Numbered from the stretch's first letter, positions 28,524 to 37,209 are shown. The stretch: 64,000 nucleotides of DNA from Methylophilus sp. (GCA_030696695.1 JAUYRP010000021.1:62001-126000), one strand, 5' to 3'. The notes: generated by a model from the letters alone, not told the origin. Numbers and translations: made by a program.

Positions 28524-30311
28524 ATGAACACTGTCACAAGACCTGCTACAGCCAAAATTACCACTAAACTCAATTTAGGTGAGGTTCTGCGCATGCTTGT
28601 AAATGAGGGGCGCATTGACAAACAACAAGCAGAAAAACTGTATAAAGACAGAAAAAAAGATAGTTCAAATTTACATCCCATCGTCGTCATTGCAGAGCAA
28701 AAGTGGAAAGATTTAAAGCCTCCACACAAGGTGTTTTCTGTTGAACAGCTCAGCCACTTTATTGCGCATCAAGCCAAGGTTGATTTTTATCATATTGACC
28801 CACTCAAATTAGACTTTTCCTCTGCTGCGCAAGTGATGTCGAAAGCGTATGCCGAACGTCTAAAAATTATGCCCATCACCATCAAAGGCGATGTAGCCAC
28901 GATTGCAACCGCAGACCCATTTCATACTGAATGGATTGCTGATTTAGAACGTGTACTCAATGTAAAAATTAAGCTGGTGATGGCGAATCCGCTGGAAATT
29001 AATCGCTATTTGCCTGAAATTTATAACCTTGCCACCTCTATCAATCAAGCCAATATCGCCAAAGCTGGCCAAATTGTGGGCGTACAAAACTTTGAGCAAC
29101 TGATTGAGCTAGGCAAAGATAAAAACTTAGATGCCAATGAGCAACATGTGGTGAATATTGTGGATTGGTTGCTTAAATATGCGTTTGAACAACGTGCCAG
29201 CGATATCCACCTTGAACCACGCCGTGGCATTGGCACCATGCGCTTTCGTATTGATGGTGTGCTGCACCAAGTCTACCAACTGCCCAGCAATATCATGAAC
29301 GCCATCACCAGCCGTATTAAATTGCTGGGTCGTATGGACATGGTGGAAAAACGTAGACCACAAGATGGCCGTATTAAAACCTTGAGTGCAGATGGCGTCG
29401 AGATCGAGCTTAGGCTGTCTACCATGCCCACTGCTTTTGGTGAAAAGTTGGTGATGCGTGTGTTCACTCCCGACGTCATCGTGCAAGATTTTGTACAACT
29501 TGGCTTTTCTAAAAAACAAGCCGAGTTATGGGGACAATGGGTCAAGGCGCCGAATGGCATTATTTTAGTGACTGGGCCCACAGGCTCAGGGAAAACCACT
29601 ACGCTCTATTCCACGCTCAAGCAAGTGGCTACACCCGAGGTGAACGTAAGCACGGTAGAAGATCCGATTGAAATGATTGAACCTGCTTTCAACCAAATGC
29701 AGGTCACGCAAAATATTGGTTTAGGCTTTGCTGAGGGCATCCGCACACTGATGCGGCAAGATCCAGATATTATTATGGTGGGCGAGATTCGTGACATGGA
29801 AACCGCTGACATGGCGATACAAGCTGCCCTCACAGGTCACTTAGTGTTTTCTACCTTACACACCAATGATGCCCCTTCTGCAGTTACGCGTTTGTTAGAT
29901 TTGGGTGTGCCGTCTTATCTCATTCACTCTAGTATTCTAGGCATCATGGCGCAGCGCTTAGTGCGTACCTTATGCCCTGCTTGCAAAGCTCCTACAGAGC
30001 TAACAGATGAGCAATGGAAATCTGTGACTTATCCGTTTAAAGCCAATAAACCTACCACTGCGATGAAAGCGGTGGGCTGTTTGGAATGTAGAAATACCGG
30101 CTACCGAGGACGTAGTGGCATTTATGAAATGCTGACCTTCTCTAACAAAATTAGGAAGTTGATTACTGCGGATACTGATTTAGCGGTGTTGCGCAATGTG
30201 GCCTACCAAGAAGGCATGCAGCCTTTGCTACTGAATGGTGCAGAAAAAATTGCTGCGGGTACCACAACGGTAGAAGAAGTGCTCAAAGTGGCGCCGCCGA
30301 TAGAACAGTGA
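28524..30311 (+). CDS. PilB/GspE-type secretion or pilus assembly ATPase
   Basis: This 595-aa ATPase has a MshEN-like N-terminal domain (about 1-200) and a GspE/PulE catalytic core: Walker A GPTGSGKTTT near residue 350, the Asp box VEDPIEMIEP, DPDIIMVGEIRDMETAD, and TGHLVFSTLHTNDA. The zinc cysteine pairs CPAC and CLEC are present, followed by NTGYRGRSGIYEM. It powers extension of a pilus or type II secretion pseudopilus. No pilC, pilD or gsp genes are nearby, so I cannot tell which system it serves; PilT and PilU are 11 kb away. It is convergent with the flavoprotein gene. Confidence 0.9.
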   Translation: MNTVTRPATAKITTKLNLGEVLRMLVNEGRIDKQQAEKLYKDRKKDSSNLHPIVVIAEQKWKDLKPPHKVFSVEQLSHFIAHQAKVDFYHIDPLKLDFSSAAQVMSKAYAERLKIMPITIKGDVATIATADPFHTEWIADLERVLNVKIKLVMANPLEINRYLPEIYNLATSINQANIAKAGQIVGVQNFEQLIELGKDKNLDANEQHVVNIVDWLLKYAFEQRASDIHLEPRRGIGTMRFRIDGVLHQVYQLPSNIMNAITSRIKLLGRMDMVEKRRPQDGRIKTLSADGVEIELRLSTMPTAFGEKLVMRVFTPDVIVQDFVQLGFSKKQAELWGQWVKAPNGIILVTGPTGSGKTTTLYSTLKQVATPEVNVSTVEDPIEMIEPAFNQMQVTQNIGLGFAEGIRTLMRQDPDIIMVGEIRDMETADMAIQAALTGHLVFSTLHTNDAPSAVTRLLDLGVPSYLIHSSILGIMAQRLVRTLCPACKAPTELTDEQWKSVTYPFKANKPTTAMKAVGCLECRNTGYRGRSGIYEMLTFSNKIRKLITADTDLAVLRNVAYQEGMQPLLLNGAEKIAAGTTTVEEVLKVAPPIEQ

Positions 30312-30371
30312 TCGTCTAACTTGTTGCCGCTGCCGCTGTTAAATTAATTGCAGATATCCATCTAAAGCTGC

Positions 30372-31955
30372 TCAATATACGTCGCGGCGATATCGTGCTG
30401 ATGCTGTCAACGTAGCCAACCTCTCTTCACCCAGTATATTCAGTAGTTCCGCATGCACAGCGGGTGCCATGCCACTGGCACTGCCACAAACATAAATCGC
30501 TGCCCCAGCTTCTACCCAAGTAACGATTTCAGAAGCGCCAGAACGCACAATATCTTGCACATAAATACGCGCAGTTTGATCTCGTGAAAACGCCGTTTCC
30601 AACTTTTTAATGTAACCCTGCTGCTGCCATGAAAGTAACTCGTTTTCAAAGTAATAATCGTAGCTCGCATTACGCTCGCCAAAGATAAGCCAATTATTAG
30701 CGCACCCTGCTAAGACACGCGCTTTTAAATGCGCTCTTAAGCCTGCAATGCCTGTACCGTTACCGATTAAAATAAGTGGGATAGCGGTCGCGGGTAGATG
30801 AAACGCACTATTTTCACGGATACGTAAGGCAATATCGCTTTTGATTGCTGCAAATTCGGTCAGCCAGCCAGAACCTATGCCTAGCCTGCCATCTGCATAT
30901 CGCGTTTGGCGAATAAGCAGCTCTAGCACACCATCTTGAGGGATTGAGGCTATAGAATATTCACGATGCGGCAGTGTCTTGAGTGCTAACACAATTGCGT
31001 CAACGTTCAATGTGTTGAGCGCATTAAAGCCAATGTCATCATGTGGCAATAATTTATGTTGCAATGCCTCACGCAAAGTACTGTTGCCAGATTCGAGCTT
31101 AGTCGCGCCATCCAAGTTAAGATGCTTAAGAAACTCCTGCACAGCTTGCGGTGAGTTGCGTGGTCCGATTTCTGCAATATCTCCAGCTTGCCAGCGCATA
31201 TTTTTCTTTTGTGAAGATAAACTTAAATGGTAAACAGGCGCACCATGGCTGCCTTTATTCAATTGTGTACGGCTGATCAATTGCCAACGTTGATACGCTG
31301 GTGTTTGCCAGTCTGCCATCTCAGTGTTTTGCGCCATCACACCGAGCTGATACTGCCAATGCCTGAGTGCTCCATCATCATTACGGTCGACTTCTACCAT
31401 ATCGAACAAAGGCGTTGCGTGTGTTTGTTGTAACCATGCCTCAAGCGTATGGCCAAACCCGCAAAAATGTTGGTAACTACTATCGCCCAAAGCCAACACA
31501 GCATAATGAAGATGAGGTAACTTGGTTTCGCTATGCATGACCTTGGTCAAAAATGCGTGTGCGTTATTAGGTGCATCGCCTTCACCAGTGGTGCTCACCA
31601 CAAACAGGGCGCGATTAAACGCGAGCAGCATTTCATTATCAATCATAGCAAGCGCATGTACTTCAACTGTAAGGCCTGCAGTGATGAGTGAATCAGCCGT
31701 TTTTTTGGCAAGCTCTTCGGCATTACCAGTTTGGCTGGCATAGGCCACCAGCACACTGGTATCATCGCGCAGATGCACGCCTGAATTTGTTTGATTCAGT
31801 GCGATTTTTTTGTAGTGGCGCCAAAAAATCCAGGCGCAGAATATTATGTAGACCATGAGTACCAGCGCGGCATTGGTGCGATGGGTCAGACCAGTGCTGG
31901 TTGCATAACATGGTTGGGTAATCAACAAGCTCAAACTTATCAGCCAATACTTCAT
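30372..31955 (-). CDS. Membrane-anchored CysJ/P450-reductase-like flavoprotein
   Basis: This 527-aa protein has two N-terminal hydrophobic stretches (about 3-15 and 29-47), then a flavodoxin domain (VLVAYASQTGNAEELAKK, STTGEGDAPNNA, LALGDSSYQHFCGFG), a FAD domain with REYSIAS, and a ferredoxin-reductase NADP domain (LIGNGTGIAGLRAHL, YVCGSASGMAP) ending RRDVY as in CysJ. It should pass electrons from NADPH via FAD and FMN to a membrane acceptor. It starts inside the apbE stop (ATGA) so is co-translated. Placement in this iron gene set suggests it feeds a ferric or siderophore reductase rather than sulfite reductase, which is inference. Confidence 0.88.
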   Translation of the reverse strand: MKYWLISLSLLITQPCYATSTGLTHRTNAALVLMVYIIFCAWIFWRHYKKIALNQTNSGVHLRDDTSVLVAYASQTGNAEELAKKTADSLITAGLTVEVHALAMIDNEMLLAFNRALFVVSTTGEGDAPNNAHAFLTKVMHSETKLPHLHYAVLALGDSSYQHFCGFGHTLEAWLQQTHATPLFDMVEVDRNDDGALRHWQYQLGVMAQNTEMADWQTPAYQRWQLISRTQLNKGSHGAPVYHLSLSSQKKNMRWQAGDIAEIGPRNSPQAVQEFLKHLNLDGATKLESGNSTLREALQHKLLPHDDIGFNALNTLNVDAIVLALKTLPHREYSIASIPQDGVLELLIRQTRYADGRLGIGSGWLTEFAAIKSDIALRIRENSAFHLPATAIPLILIGNGTGIAGLRAHLKARVLAGCANNWLIFGERNASYDYYFENELLSWQQQGYIKKLETAFSRDQTARIYVQDIVRSGASEIVTWVEAGAAIYVCGSASGMAPAVHAELLNILGEERLATLTASARYRRDVY

Positions 31956-32965
31956 TGCAACATCGCCATCCATTGAGAGGAAACATGCTCTTCAAAACCA
32001 TCACTTGTTTGTTCTATCAATAAAACAGCGATATTGTTGTGTTCTGCATACGCTAGCGCAGCTTCAGTGCCCATTACAGTAAAAGCGGTGGCCAGCGCGT
32101 CTGCAAGCATGCATTTTGCATGCAGCACGGTCACAGAAACCAATGCATTGGTGGCGAGATCGACGGGGTATCCGGTGCGAGGGTCTATGGTATGCGCATA
32201 ACGTCGGTCGAGATGTTCAAAATAACGCCGGTAATTGCCAGAAGTTGCGATGGCCACGCCATGCATGGCGACAACTGACGCAATGATTGAGGTTGAATCA
32301 GGTGGTGTTTCCAGTGCCACCCACCATGGTAGACCGTCCGGCTTGATCCCAGCCCCGTATAATTCGCCACCCACTTCTACCAGAAACTGTTGAATGCCCG
32401 CAGCGTCAAGTGCTTGCGCAATCCTATCTACGCTATAGCCTTTTGCAATACCTGAAAAATCGACATACACACCTCCAGGTTGCATGACACGCATGCCCTC
32501 ATCATCCAGCACTAGTTTTTGCCAGCCACACTCTGCGTGCTTTGCTTTGATAGCTTCTGCGCCGGGCGGGGAAATGTTTACCCCTTCTGGGCCAAACCCC
32601 CACAAATTCACGATCGGACCTATCGTTGGATCAAATGCGCCATCCGTCTCTGCAGCCAGCTTGAGCGCACAATCCAGCACATCAAAAAAAGGGCGCGGTA
32701 TTGCATGCCATGTACTCGCCTCGGCACGATTGAAGCGACTGAGATTCGAATCTACTTGCCATGTACTCATTTGTGCCACTACTAAATCCAACTCGCGCTC
32801 TATCAGCACACTCACTTCATCTTCTGAGTGTTGCTTGAACGCTAGATTGACATAACGTACGGACCAAGTGGTGCCCATGCTGTGTCCAGACACTGTGCTT
32901 ATCTCGCCAATAGGCAATTGCGCAGGCAGTGACTGCAAGTTTTGTGGGATGAATACGCGGCGCAT
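31952..32965 (-). CDS. apbE: ApbE FAD:protein FMN transferase
   Basis: This 337-aa enzyme attaches FMN covalently to a threonine in target proteins outside the cytoplasm. Family blocks are HSMGTTWSVRY, STWQVDSNLSRFN, DFSGIAKGYSVDRI, FLVEVGGELYG, TSGNYRRYFE, HTIDPRTGYPV and LADALATAFTVMG. I see neither a lipobox nor a clear signal peptide at the annotated start, which is atypical because ApbE acts in the periplasm; the true start may be elsewhere or export may differ. It lies 125 bases downstream of the DUF4198 gene. Likely target: the DUF2271 protein at 33919-34449, which has a matching motif. Confidence 0.93.
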   Translation of the reverse strand: MRRVFIPQNLQSLPAQLPIGEISTVSGHSMGTTWSVRYVNLAFKQHSEDEVSVLIERELDLVVAQMSTWQVDSNLSRFNRAEASTWHAIPRPFFDVLDCALKLAAETDGAFDPTIGPIVNLWGFGPEGVNISPPGAEAIKAKHAECGWQKLVLDDEGMRVMQPGGVYVDFSGIAKGYSVDRIAQALDAAGIQQFLVEVGGELYGAGIKPDGLPWWVALETPPDSTSIIASVVAMHGVAIATSGNYRRYFEHLDRRYAHTIDPRTGYPVDLATNALVSVTVLHAKCMLADALATAFTVMGTEAALAYAEHNNIAVLLIEQTSDGFEEHVSSQWMAMLQ

Positions 32966-33090
32966 TTAGATCAATACACAATAAGTGGGCAGGTGGGACA
33001 AAGTGCAACAACATGTGCACTCAACAAGCACACATGTTTGCACCGCATCCCTCTCATTACTTTTTCTTTATTAACTGATTATGATTAGAC

Positions 33091-33891
33091 TTATTGTGGC
33101 AATACTTCAAATGTCACTACATAAGCCAAAGTACGCTCTTTTGCCACCTTATTTGATACTTTATTGTCTTTAAAATCAGCGTCTAGCCAGTACATTCCTG
33201 CTTCCGATAACGTGACTTTCAACTGACCGTTTTTATCTGTTTTGTAAGTTTTTTCTTCGGTACTGTTTCTGTAGCGCGTTTGGCTACGGATAATCGCCAC
33301 TTCCACGCCTTCAGTGGGTTTGCCATCGACCAAAAATGTAAACTCTACTGGTTCACCCGTGACTAGGTCATTGGGATGTGTAGCGGCTATTAATTCAAGT
33401 CCTTTGCCCGTTGTTTTAAGGGCTGTAGGCTTGCCTACCGTTACAAAGTTCTCCATACGACTGTCTGTTTCAGTCACTTTGAGGTCTTTTGCGTCGGATG
33501 GCACTTCTTTTGCCAAGGCCTCTGCGGTGCCCATAAATCGCTTAGGTTTATCCTCGGCATCTTTCCAACTTGCACGAAAGCCAGAGCGTATTAATTCTAA
33601 GCGATACGTGCCTTGCTGCTCTAATTTGGCATCAAACACTGTGCGCAACTCACCTTTCATCACATTCACAGGCGTTACTTTGCTGCCGTCTGGCGCAGAT
33701 ATGGTCAGAAGATCTATGACCAACGGGCGATGATCGATCATAAAGGGAACACTGGACGAGGCGGCGTCAAACGTTACAAATTGTGGCGCCGAAAGTATCG
33801 TGCTGGACGGAGCAATCCAAACGCCATGCGCATGTGCAACAGATGCACCGATACCAAGCGCTAATGACACCAACGTGATGATTTTTTTCAT
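33091..33891 (-). CDS. DUF4198 family periplasmic protein
   Basis: This 266-aa protein has a signal peptide with cleavage likely at AHA/HG (about residue 22). The mature part begins HGVWIAPSS, the HxW-type start typical of DUF4198 and related metal-linked beta proteins. The C-terminal ~100 residues look like a beta-sandwich domain (GEPVEFTFLVDGKPTEGVEV). The family is found with metal uptake genes, often nickel or iron; its exact role is unknown. It lies 27 bases downstream of the DUF2271 gene, so it is in the same operon. Confidence 0.88.
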   Translation of the reverse strand: MKKIITLVSLALGIGASVAHAHGVWIAPSSTILSAPQFVTFDAASSSVPFMIDHRPLVIDLLTISAPDGSKVTPVNVMKGELRTVFDAKLEQQGTYRLELIRSGFRASWKDAEDKPKRFMGTAEALAKEVPSDAKDLKVTETDSRMENFVTVGKPTALKTTGKGLELIAATHPNDLVTGEPVEFTFLVDGKPTEGVEVAIIRSQTRYRNSTEEKTYKTDKNGQLKVTLSEAGMYWLDADFKDNKVSNKVAKERTLAYVVTFEVLPQ

Positions 33892-33918
33892 GTTTACTAT
33901 TCCTCAAAAAGTATGCAT

Positions 33919-34449
33919 TTAGGGTTTTAACTCAATTGCGATATTGCCTAGCTCTTGTTGCCCAGTAGCTTTGGCCTGTTCGACTTTTTTGACTGGCCAA
34001 GTAAATGGGACACGCACCACTTCACGACCGCCTTTTTCACGCGCTGCTTCTACTGCAATGTTGTATTGCCCTGCTGGCAAATTGGCCAACGGTGCTTTAC
34101 CTTCTATAAACGTCATTGCGTGCTCACCTACCGCTTTAGTGGCACCGGTGATACCATCCATTGGCAATGATTGCTCACGTCCACTTTTGCGCCACCATTG
34201 GCGTAAGTCTTTAAGCCATTTATCACTTTGTTCACCCTTGTCGGTTTTCTTTTGGCTATACCAAACGGCCAAATTGTTATGAACACTTTGATCAGGCTTT
34301 TCTATCCATATCGCCACATAAGGGCGGTGATATTCAGCGGTATTGATTTGGGGGATAGTCACTTTCACAGTAATCTCCCCCGCAACTGTTTGATTTGCAA
34401 ACACGCCAGCCACCAAGGCTGGTATCAGTGCAGGAACCCATTTACGCAT
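33919..34449 (-). CDS. DUF2271 periplasmic protein with a flavinylation-type motif
   Basis: This 176-aa exported protein has a signal peptide (to about residue 23, TVAG/E) and a DUF2271 beta domain (ITVKVTIPQ, PYVAIWIEKPD). Residues 98-104 read DGITGAT, which matches the D-x-x-[S/T]-G-A-T motif whose final threonine receives FMN from ApbE in NqrC, RnfG and relatives; T104 would be the attachment site. An ApbE gene is two genes downstream. So this is probably a covalent flavoprotein, an electron carrier or reductase in the periplasm. The motif is seen directly; modification is inferred. Confidence 0.9.
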   Translation of the reverse strand: MRKWVPALIPALVAGVFANQTVAGEITVKVTIPQINTAEYHRPYVAIWIEKPDQSVHNNLAVWYSQKKTDKGEQSDKWLKDLRQWWRKSGREQSLPMDGITGATKAVGEHAMTFIEGKAPLANLPAGQYNIAVEAAREKGGREVVRVPFTWPVKKVEQAKATGQQELGNIAIELKP

Positions 34450-34476
34450 TGATGATTTCTCCTATAACTTAAAAAT

Positions 34477-35097
34477 TTAGTGAATAAATAAAATGACTAA
34501 TATGAGTGGGACGACAAAACCTAGCCCCACTAGCGGCCATGTGGCTGGGCGGTTACCTGCATGCATATTTAGCATCAATAACCCTGTGATACAGAACACC
34601 AAAGTGGTGATAGAAAAAACATCTAAGAACCAGCTCCAAGCGGTTCCAGTATTTCTGCCTTTGTGTAAATCATTCAAATAAGAGACCCATCCACGGTCGG
34701 TACGCTCGTAGCTCACTTCACCGTTAGTACGGTCGATCACCAACCATGCATCTCCGCCTGGTCTAGGCAAAGATAAGTACACTTCGGTATCTGACCACTC
34801 GCCTGCTACTCCAGTTAATTCCACACCAATTGCGCTACTGACCCAATCGGCAGTGGTGATTGGAAGTGCGGCTTTTTCACTGCTGGGTTCGGATTGAATT
34901 TGCTTTAGCAGCGCTGTAGGTACGATGGCAGATTTGTTGACTACCACTGGCGTTGACTCAATGTGCGTTGCGTTATTCAGCGTAATACCTGTGGATGCAA
35001 ACAACAGCATGCCAATCAGGCAGGCAGCGGAACTGATCCAATGCCAGCGGTAAAGGTGCTTGAGCCAAAAGGCTCGATTCATCTGATGTGTTTGCAT
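34477..35097 (-). CDS. PepSY-associated transmembrane protein
   Basis: This 206-aa inner-membrane protein has a helix at about 22-44, a periplasmic PepSY-like region (about 50-145), and two C-terminal helices (about 155-205). Histidines in KHLYRWHW near the first helix and in DLHKGRNTGTAW before the second are placed as haem-type ligands in PepSY_TM proteins. It is the first gene of the set that includes DUF2271, DUF4198, ApbE and the flavoprotein, and a Fur-like box lies about 90 bases upstream. The start at 35097 is preferred; the frame extends eight codons upstream. Probable role: transmembrane electron transfer. Confidence 0.87.
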   Translation of the reverse strand: MQTHQMNRAFWLKHLYRWHWISSAACLIGMLLFASTGITLNNATHIESTPVVVNKSAIVPTALLKQIQSEPSSEKAALPITTADWVSSAIGVELTGVAGEWSDTEVYLSLPRPGGDAWLVIDRTNGEVSYERTDRGWVSYLNDLHKGRNTGTAWSWFLDVFSITTLVFCITGLLMLNMHAGNRPATWPLVGLGFVVPLILVILFIH

Positions 35098-35188
35098 GTA
35101 TGTTTTGCGATCTAATGGCAAGCCATGTATTGATAGTTGAAATCAATATTTAAGCTCAACTCGTTAGTTTTTCTTTACAATTGTAAAT

Positions 35189-35207
35189 GATAATGAGAAT
35201 TGTTATC
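35189..35207 (-). promoter_or_regulatory. Fur box upstream of the PepSY-DUF2271-DUF4198-apbE set
   Basis: GATAATGAGAATTGTTATC matches the 19-bp Fur consensus at 16 positions by eye and is an imperfect palindrome. It lies about 90 bases before the PepSY start, in the 225-base gap between that gene and the 3' end of the oxidase gene, so it should control the minus-strand set. Confidence 0.8.
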
Positions 35208-35346
35208 ATTGTAACAGAAGTTGATCATTGCTCACATTTTTTTCATCGAAAATGAGCCCTGTATACAAGATCATGGCAGCAGCAAACACATCTTTGTATT
35301 TAAGTGATGATTTACCGCTAGAGCGAAATAGAAAACGATATCACTG

Positions 35347-36447
35347 CTATCGCGTATTGCTTGCGGTCAATATATTGGGATGAATGTCATCTAGAGTCTT
35401 GCACCCTGATAGCGCCATAGCAATCTCCAGTTCTTCTTGCAGCACACGGATCAGGTGTGCAACACCCAACGCGCCAGCAGTAGCAAGCGCATAAATATAG
35501 GGGCGTCCTATCATCACGGCAGTAGCTCCCAATGCTTGTGCCTTAAGAATATCGGTGCCACGCCGAATGCCGCCATCCACCAATACTGGCACTGCACCAT
35601 GCACTGCTTCAACGACTCTAGGCAAGGCAGAGAAAGCGGTAGGCACGCCATCTAACACACGCCCACCATGGTTAGACACCACAAGACCTGCCGCACCAAT
35701 GTCGACTGCTTTACTTGCATCCTTCGGATGTAGGATACCCTTAAGCAGCATGGGTAAAGACGTTTGCTCTGCTAGCCACTTCATATCATTCCAAGTGGGC
35801 GCTATTGCCATCAATCCATCAAATATTGCACTCATACTCCCCTGTATTGCAGGCAGTTGTATTGGCTGAGCATTGATGTGGGCCATCTCTGGCGGCACTG
35901 AAAATCCAGCACGTTGTTCGCGGTTACGCGCACCCGAAATTGGCGCATCCACAGTAAACATAAAGGCACGATAGCCCGCAGCTTCGGCACGCTTCATCAG
36001 CGCTAAAGTTGCATCGCGATTCCCTTGCCAATACAACTGAAACCACAATAGCCCTTGTGCATTGATTGCGATTTCTTCCAAGGGCACAGAAGCTTGCGTA
36101 GAGACAACAGCCAGCCCTCCCATCACGCCAGATGCAAGTACACTGGCCATCTCTCCTTGTGCGTGAAACAAACGCTGGCTCGCCACTGGCGCAAGAATAA
36201 TAGGATGCGCCAGTGTCTCACCCAGCAAGGTACACCGCGTGTGCCCACCGCGCACGTCCGCCAACACGCGTGGCCATATCTCACAATGTTGCCAAGACGC
36301 GAGATTCGCTTTTACGGTATGTTCCTCAGCAGCGCCACCTTGCAAATACTCCCATGCGGCATGCGGCATGTGCTCAACCGCATGGCGCTCATAATCGGCT
36401 GCGCAAATAATATCTCGTGGAATAGCTTGTAATGGTGGCTTACTCAT
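35347..36447 (-). CDS. FMN-dependent alpha-hydroxy-acid oxidase/dehydrogenase (LldD/GOX family)
   Basis: This 366-aa protein belongs to the family that oxidises L-2-hydroxyacids such as lactate or glycolate with FMN. It keeps the active-site marks: AWEYLQGGA near the N-terminus, LWFQLYWQGNRD with the catalytic tyrosine, LKGI with the FMN lysine, SNHGGRVLDG with the catalytic His and Arg, and VLVDGGIRRGTD plus GRPYIYALA. No membrane-binding segment is obvious. The ATG overlaps the piuC stop (ATGA), so it is co-translated with an iron-uptake-linked gene. Substrate is unknown. Confidence 0.88.
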   Translation of the reverse strand: MSKPPLQAIPRDIICAADYERHAVEHMPHAAWEYLQGGAAEEHTVKANLASWQHCEIWPRVLADVRGGHTRCTLLGETLAHPIILAPVASQRLFHAQGEMASVLASGVMGGLAVVSTQASVPLEEIAINAQGLLWFQLYWQGNRDATLALMKRAEAAGYRAFMFTVDAPISGARNREQRAGFSVPPEMAHINAQPIQLPAIQGSMSAIFDGLMAIAPTWNDMKWLAEQTSLPMLLKGILHPKDASKAVDIGAAGLVVSNHGGRVLDGVPTAFSALPRVVEAVHGAVPVLVDGGIRRGTDILKAQALGATAVMIGRPYIYALATAGALGVAHLIRVLQEELEIAMALSGCKTLDDIHPNILTASNTR

Positions 36448-37124
36448 GAATCACTCCACTGTCTAATCAAGTTATGGTAATGACCTGCTAGATCCACTAT
36501 TTCTGGCGTGTTACCTAGTTGTCCACGTAATTTGAGCAAGTTCATGTCCAACTCAAATAGCATATTACGTCGCCACGCATCGCTGACTAAACTTTGCACC
36601 CACAAAAATGAAGCCGTACGCACGCCTGAAGTCACAGGCTCTACCCGATGCAAGCTTGAAGCAGGATACACAATGGCATCTCCAGCTGGAAGTTTCACTT
36701 CGTGGCTACCGTAGGTATCCTGCACCACCAACTCGCCGCCTTCATACGTTTCGGGCTCAGATAAAAACACTGTTACAGAGACATCGGTGCGCACACGTGC
36801 ACCTGTACGTCCATCCATTTGAATAGCATTATCCACATGATTGCCATACGTCTCGCCTACTGCATATCTGTTAAACATAGGCGGCAAAATATGGCGCGGT
36901 AAAGCTGCAGAAACAAATAAAGGATGGCGTTCTAATGCGGAAACAATAGATTGTGATAGGGCTGGGTACTCTGAGGATTCCGTCGAAAACTGTTGATTAT
37001 GTTTTGCTTGTGCTGCCATCGGCCCAGCAGTGGCAGCCCCATTTACCCAAACACCGACATCAAGCGCCTGACGTATTTGGCTAACCTCTGTTTTAGTGAA
37101 TACACTAGGTATATGTAATAGCAT
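36444..37124 (-). CDS. piuC: PiuC/YbiX-type Fe(II)/2-oxoglutarate dioxygenase (PKHD type)
   Basis: This 226-aa protein has the Fe(II) facial triad: HVD in YGNHVDNAI and the distal histidine in SSLHRVEPVTSG, with a likely 2-oxoglutarate Arg in GVRTASFLWVQS. The N-terminus (LLHIPSVFTKTEVSQIRQAL) matches E. coli YbiX, which sits next to fiu. GGAG precedes the chosen ATG by nine bases; an in-frame start at 37181 falls in the terminator of the receptor gene and is rejected. In enteric and pseudomonad genomes piuC accompanies catecholate receptors, as here. Confidence 0.94.
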   Translation of the reverse strand: MLLHIPSVFTKTEVSQIRQALDVGVWVNGAATAGPMAAQAKHNQQFSTESSEYPALSQSIVSALERHPLFVSAALPRHILPPMFNRYAVGETYGNHVDNAIQMDGRTGARVRTDVSVTVFLSEPETYEGGELVVQDTYGSHEVKLPAGDAIVYPASSLHRVEPVTSGVRTASFLWVQSLVSDAWRRNMLFELDMNLLKLRGQLGNTPEIVDLAGHYHNLIRQWSDS

Positions 37125-37144
37125 ATAGCAACACTCCATCAAAC

Positions 37145-37173
37145 AAAAAGCCCACCAGACGCATCTGGCGGGC
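37145..37173 (-). terminator. Rho-independent terminator after the Fiu-like receptor gene
   Basis: On the minus strand GCCCGCCAGA and TCTGGTGGGC form a 10-bp stem (one G-U) around TGCG, followed by five U. It lies between the receptor stop (37210) and piuC start (37124), so piuC would be reached only by read-through or from its own promoter. Confidence 0.85.
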
Positions 37174-37209
37174 AATGACACCTAAAAATCTACTTAATGA
37201 ATGTGCTTC

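Noticed and set aside
29127-29519. 130-codon open frame antisense to the PilB-like gene
   Set aside because: Fully inside a conserved ATPase frame, histidine-rich shadow, no supporting signal.
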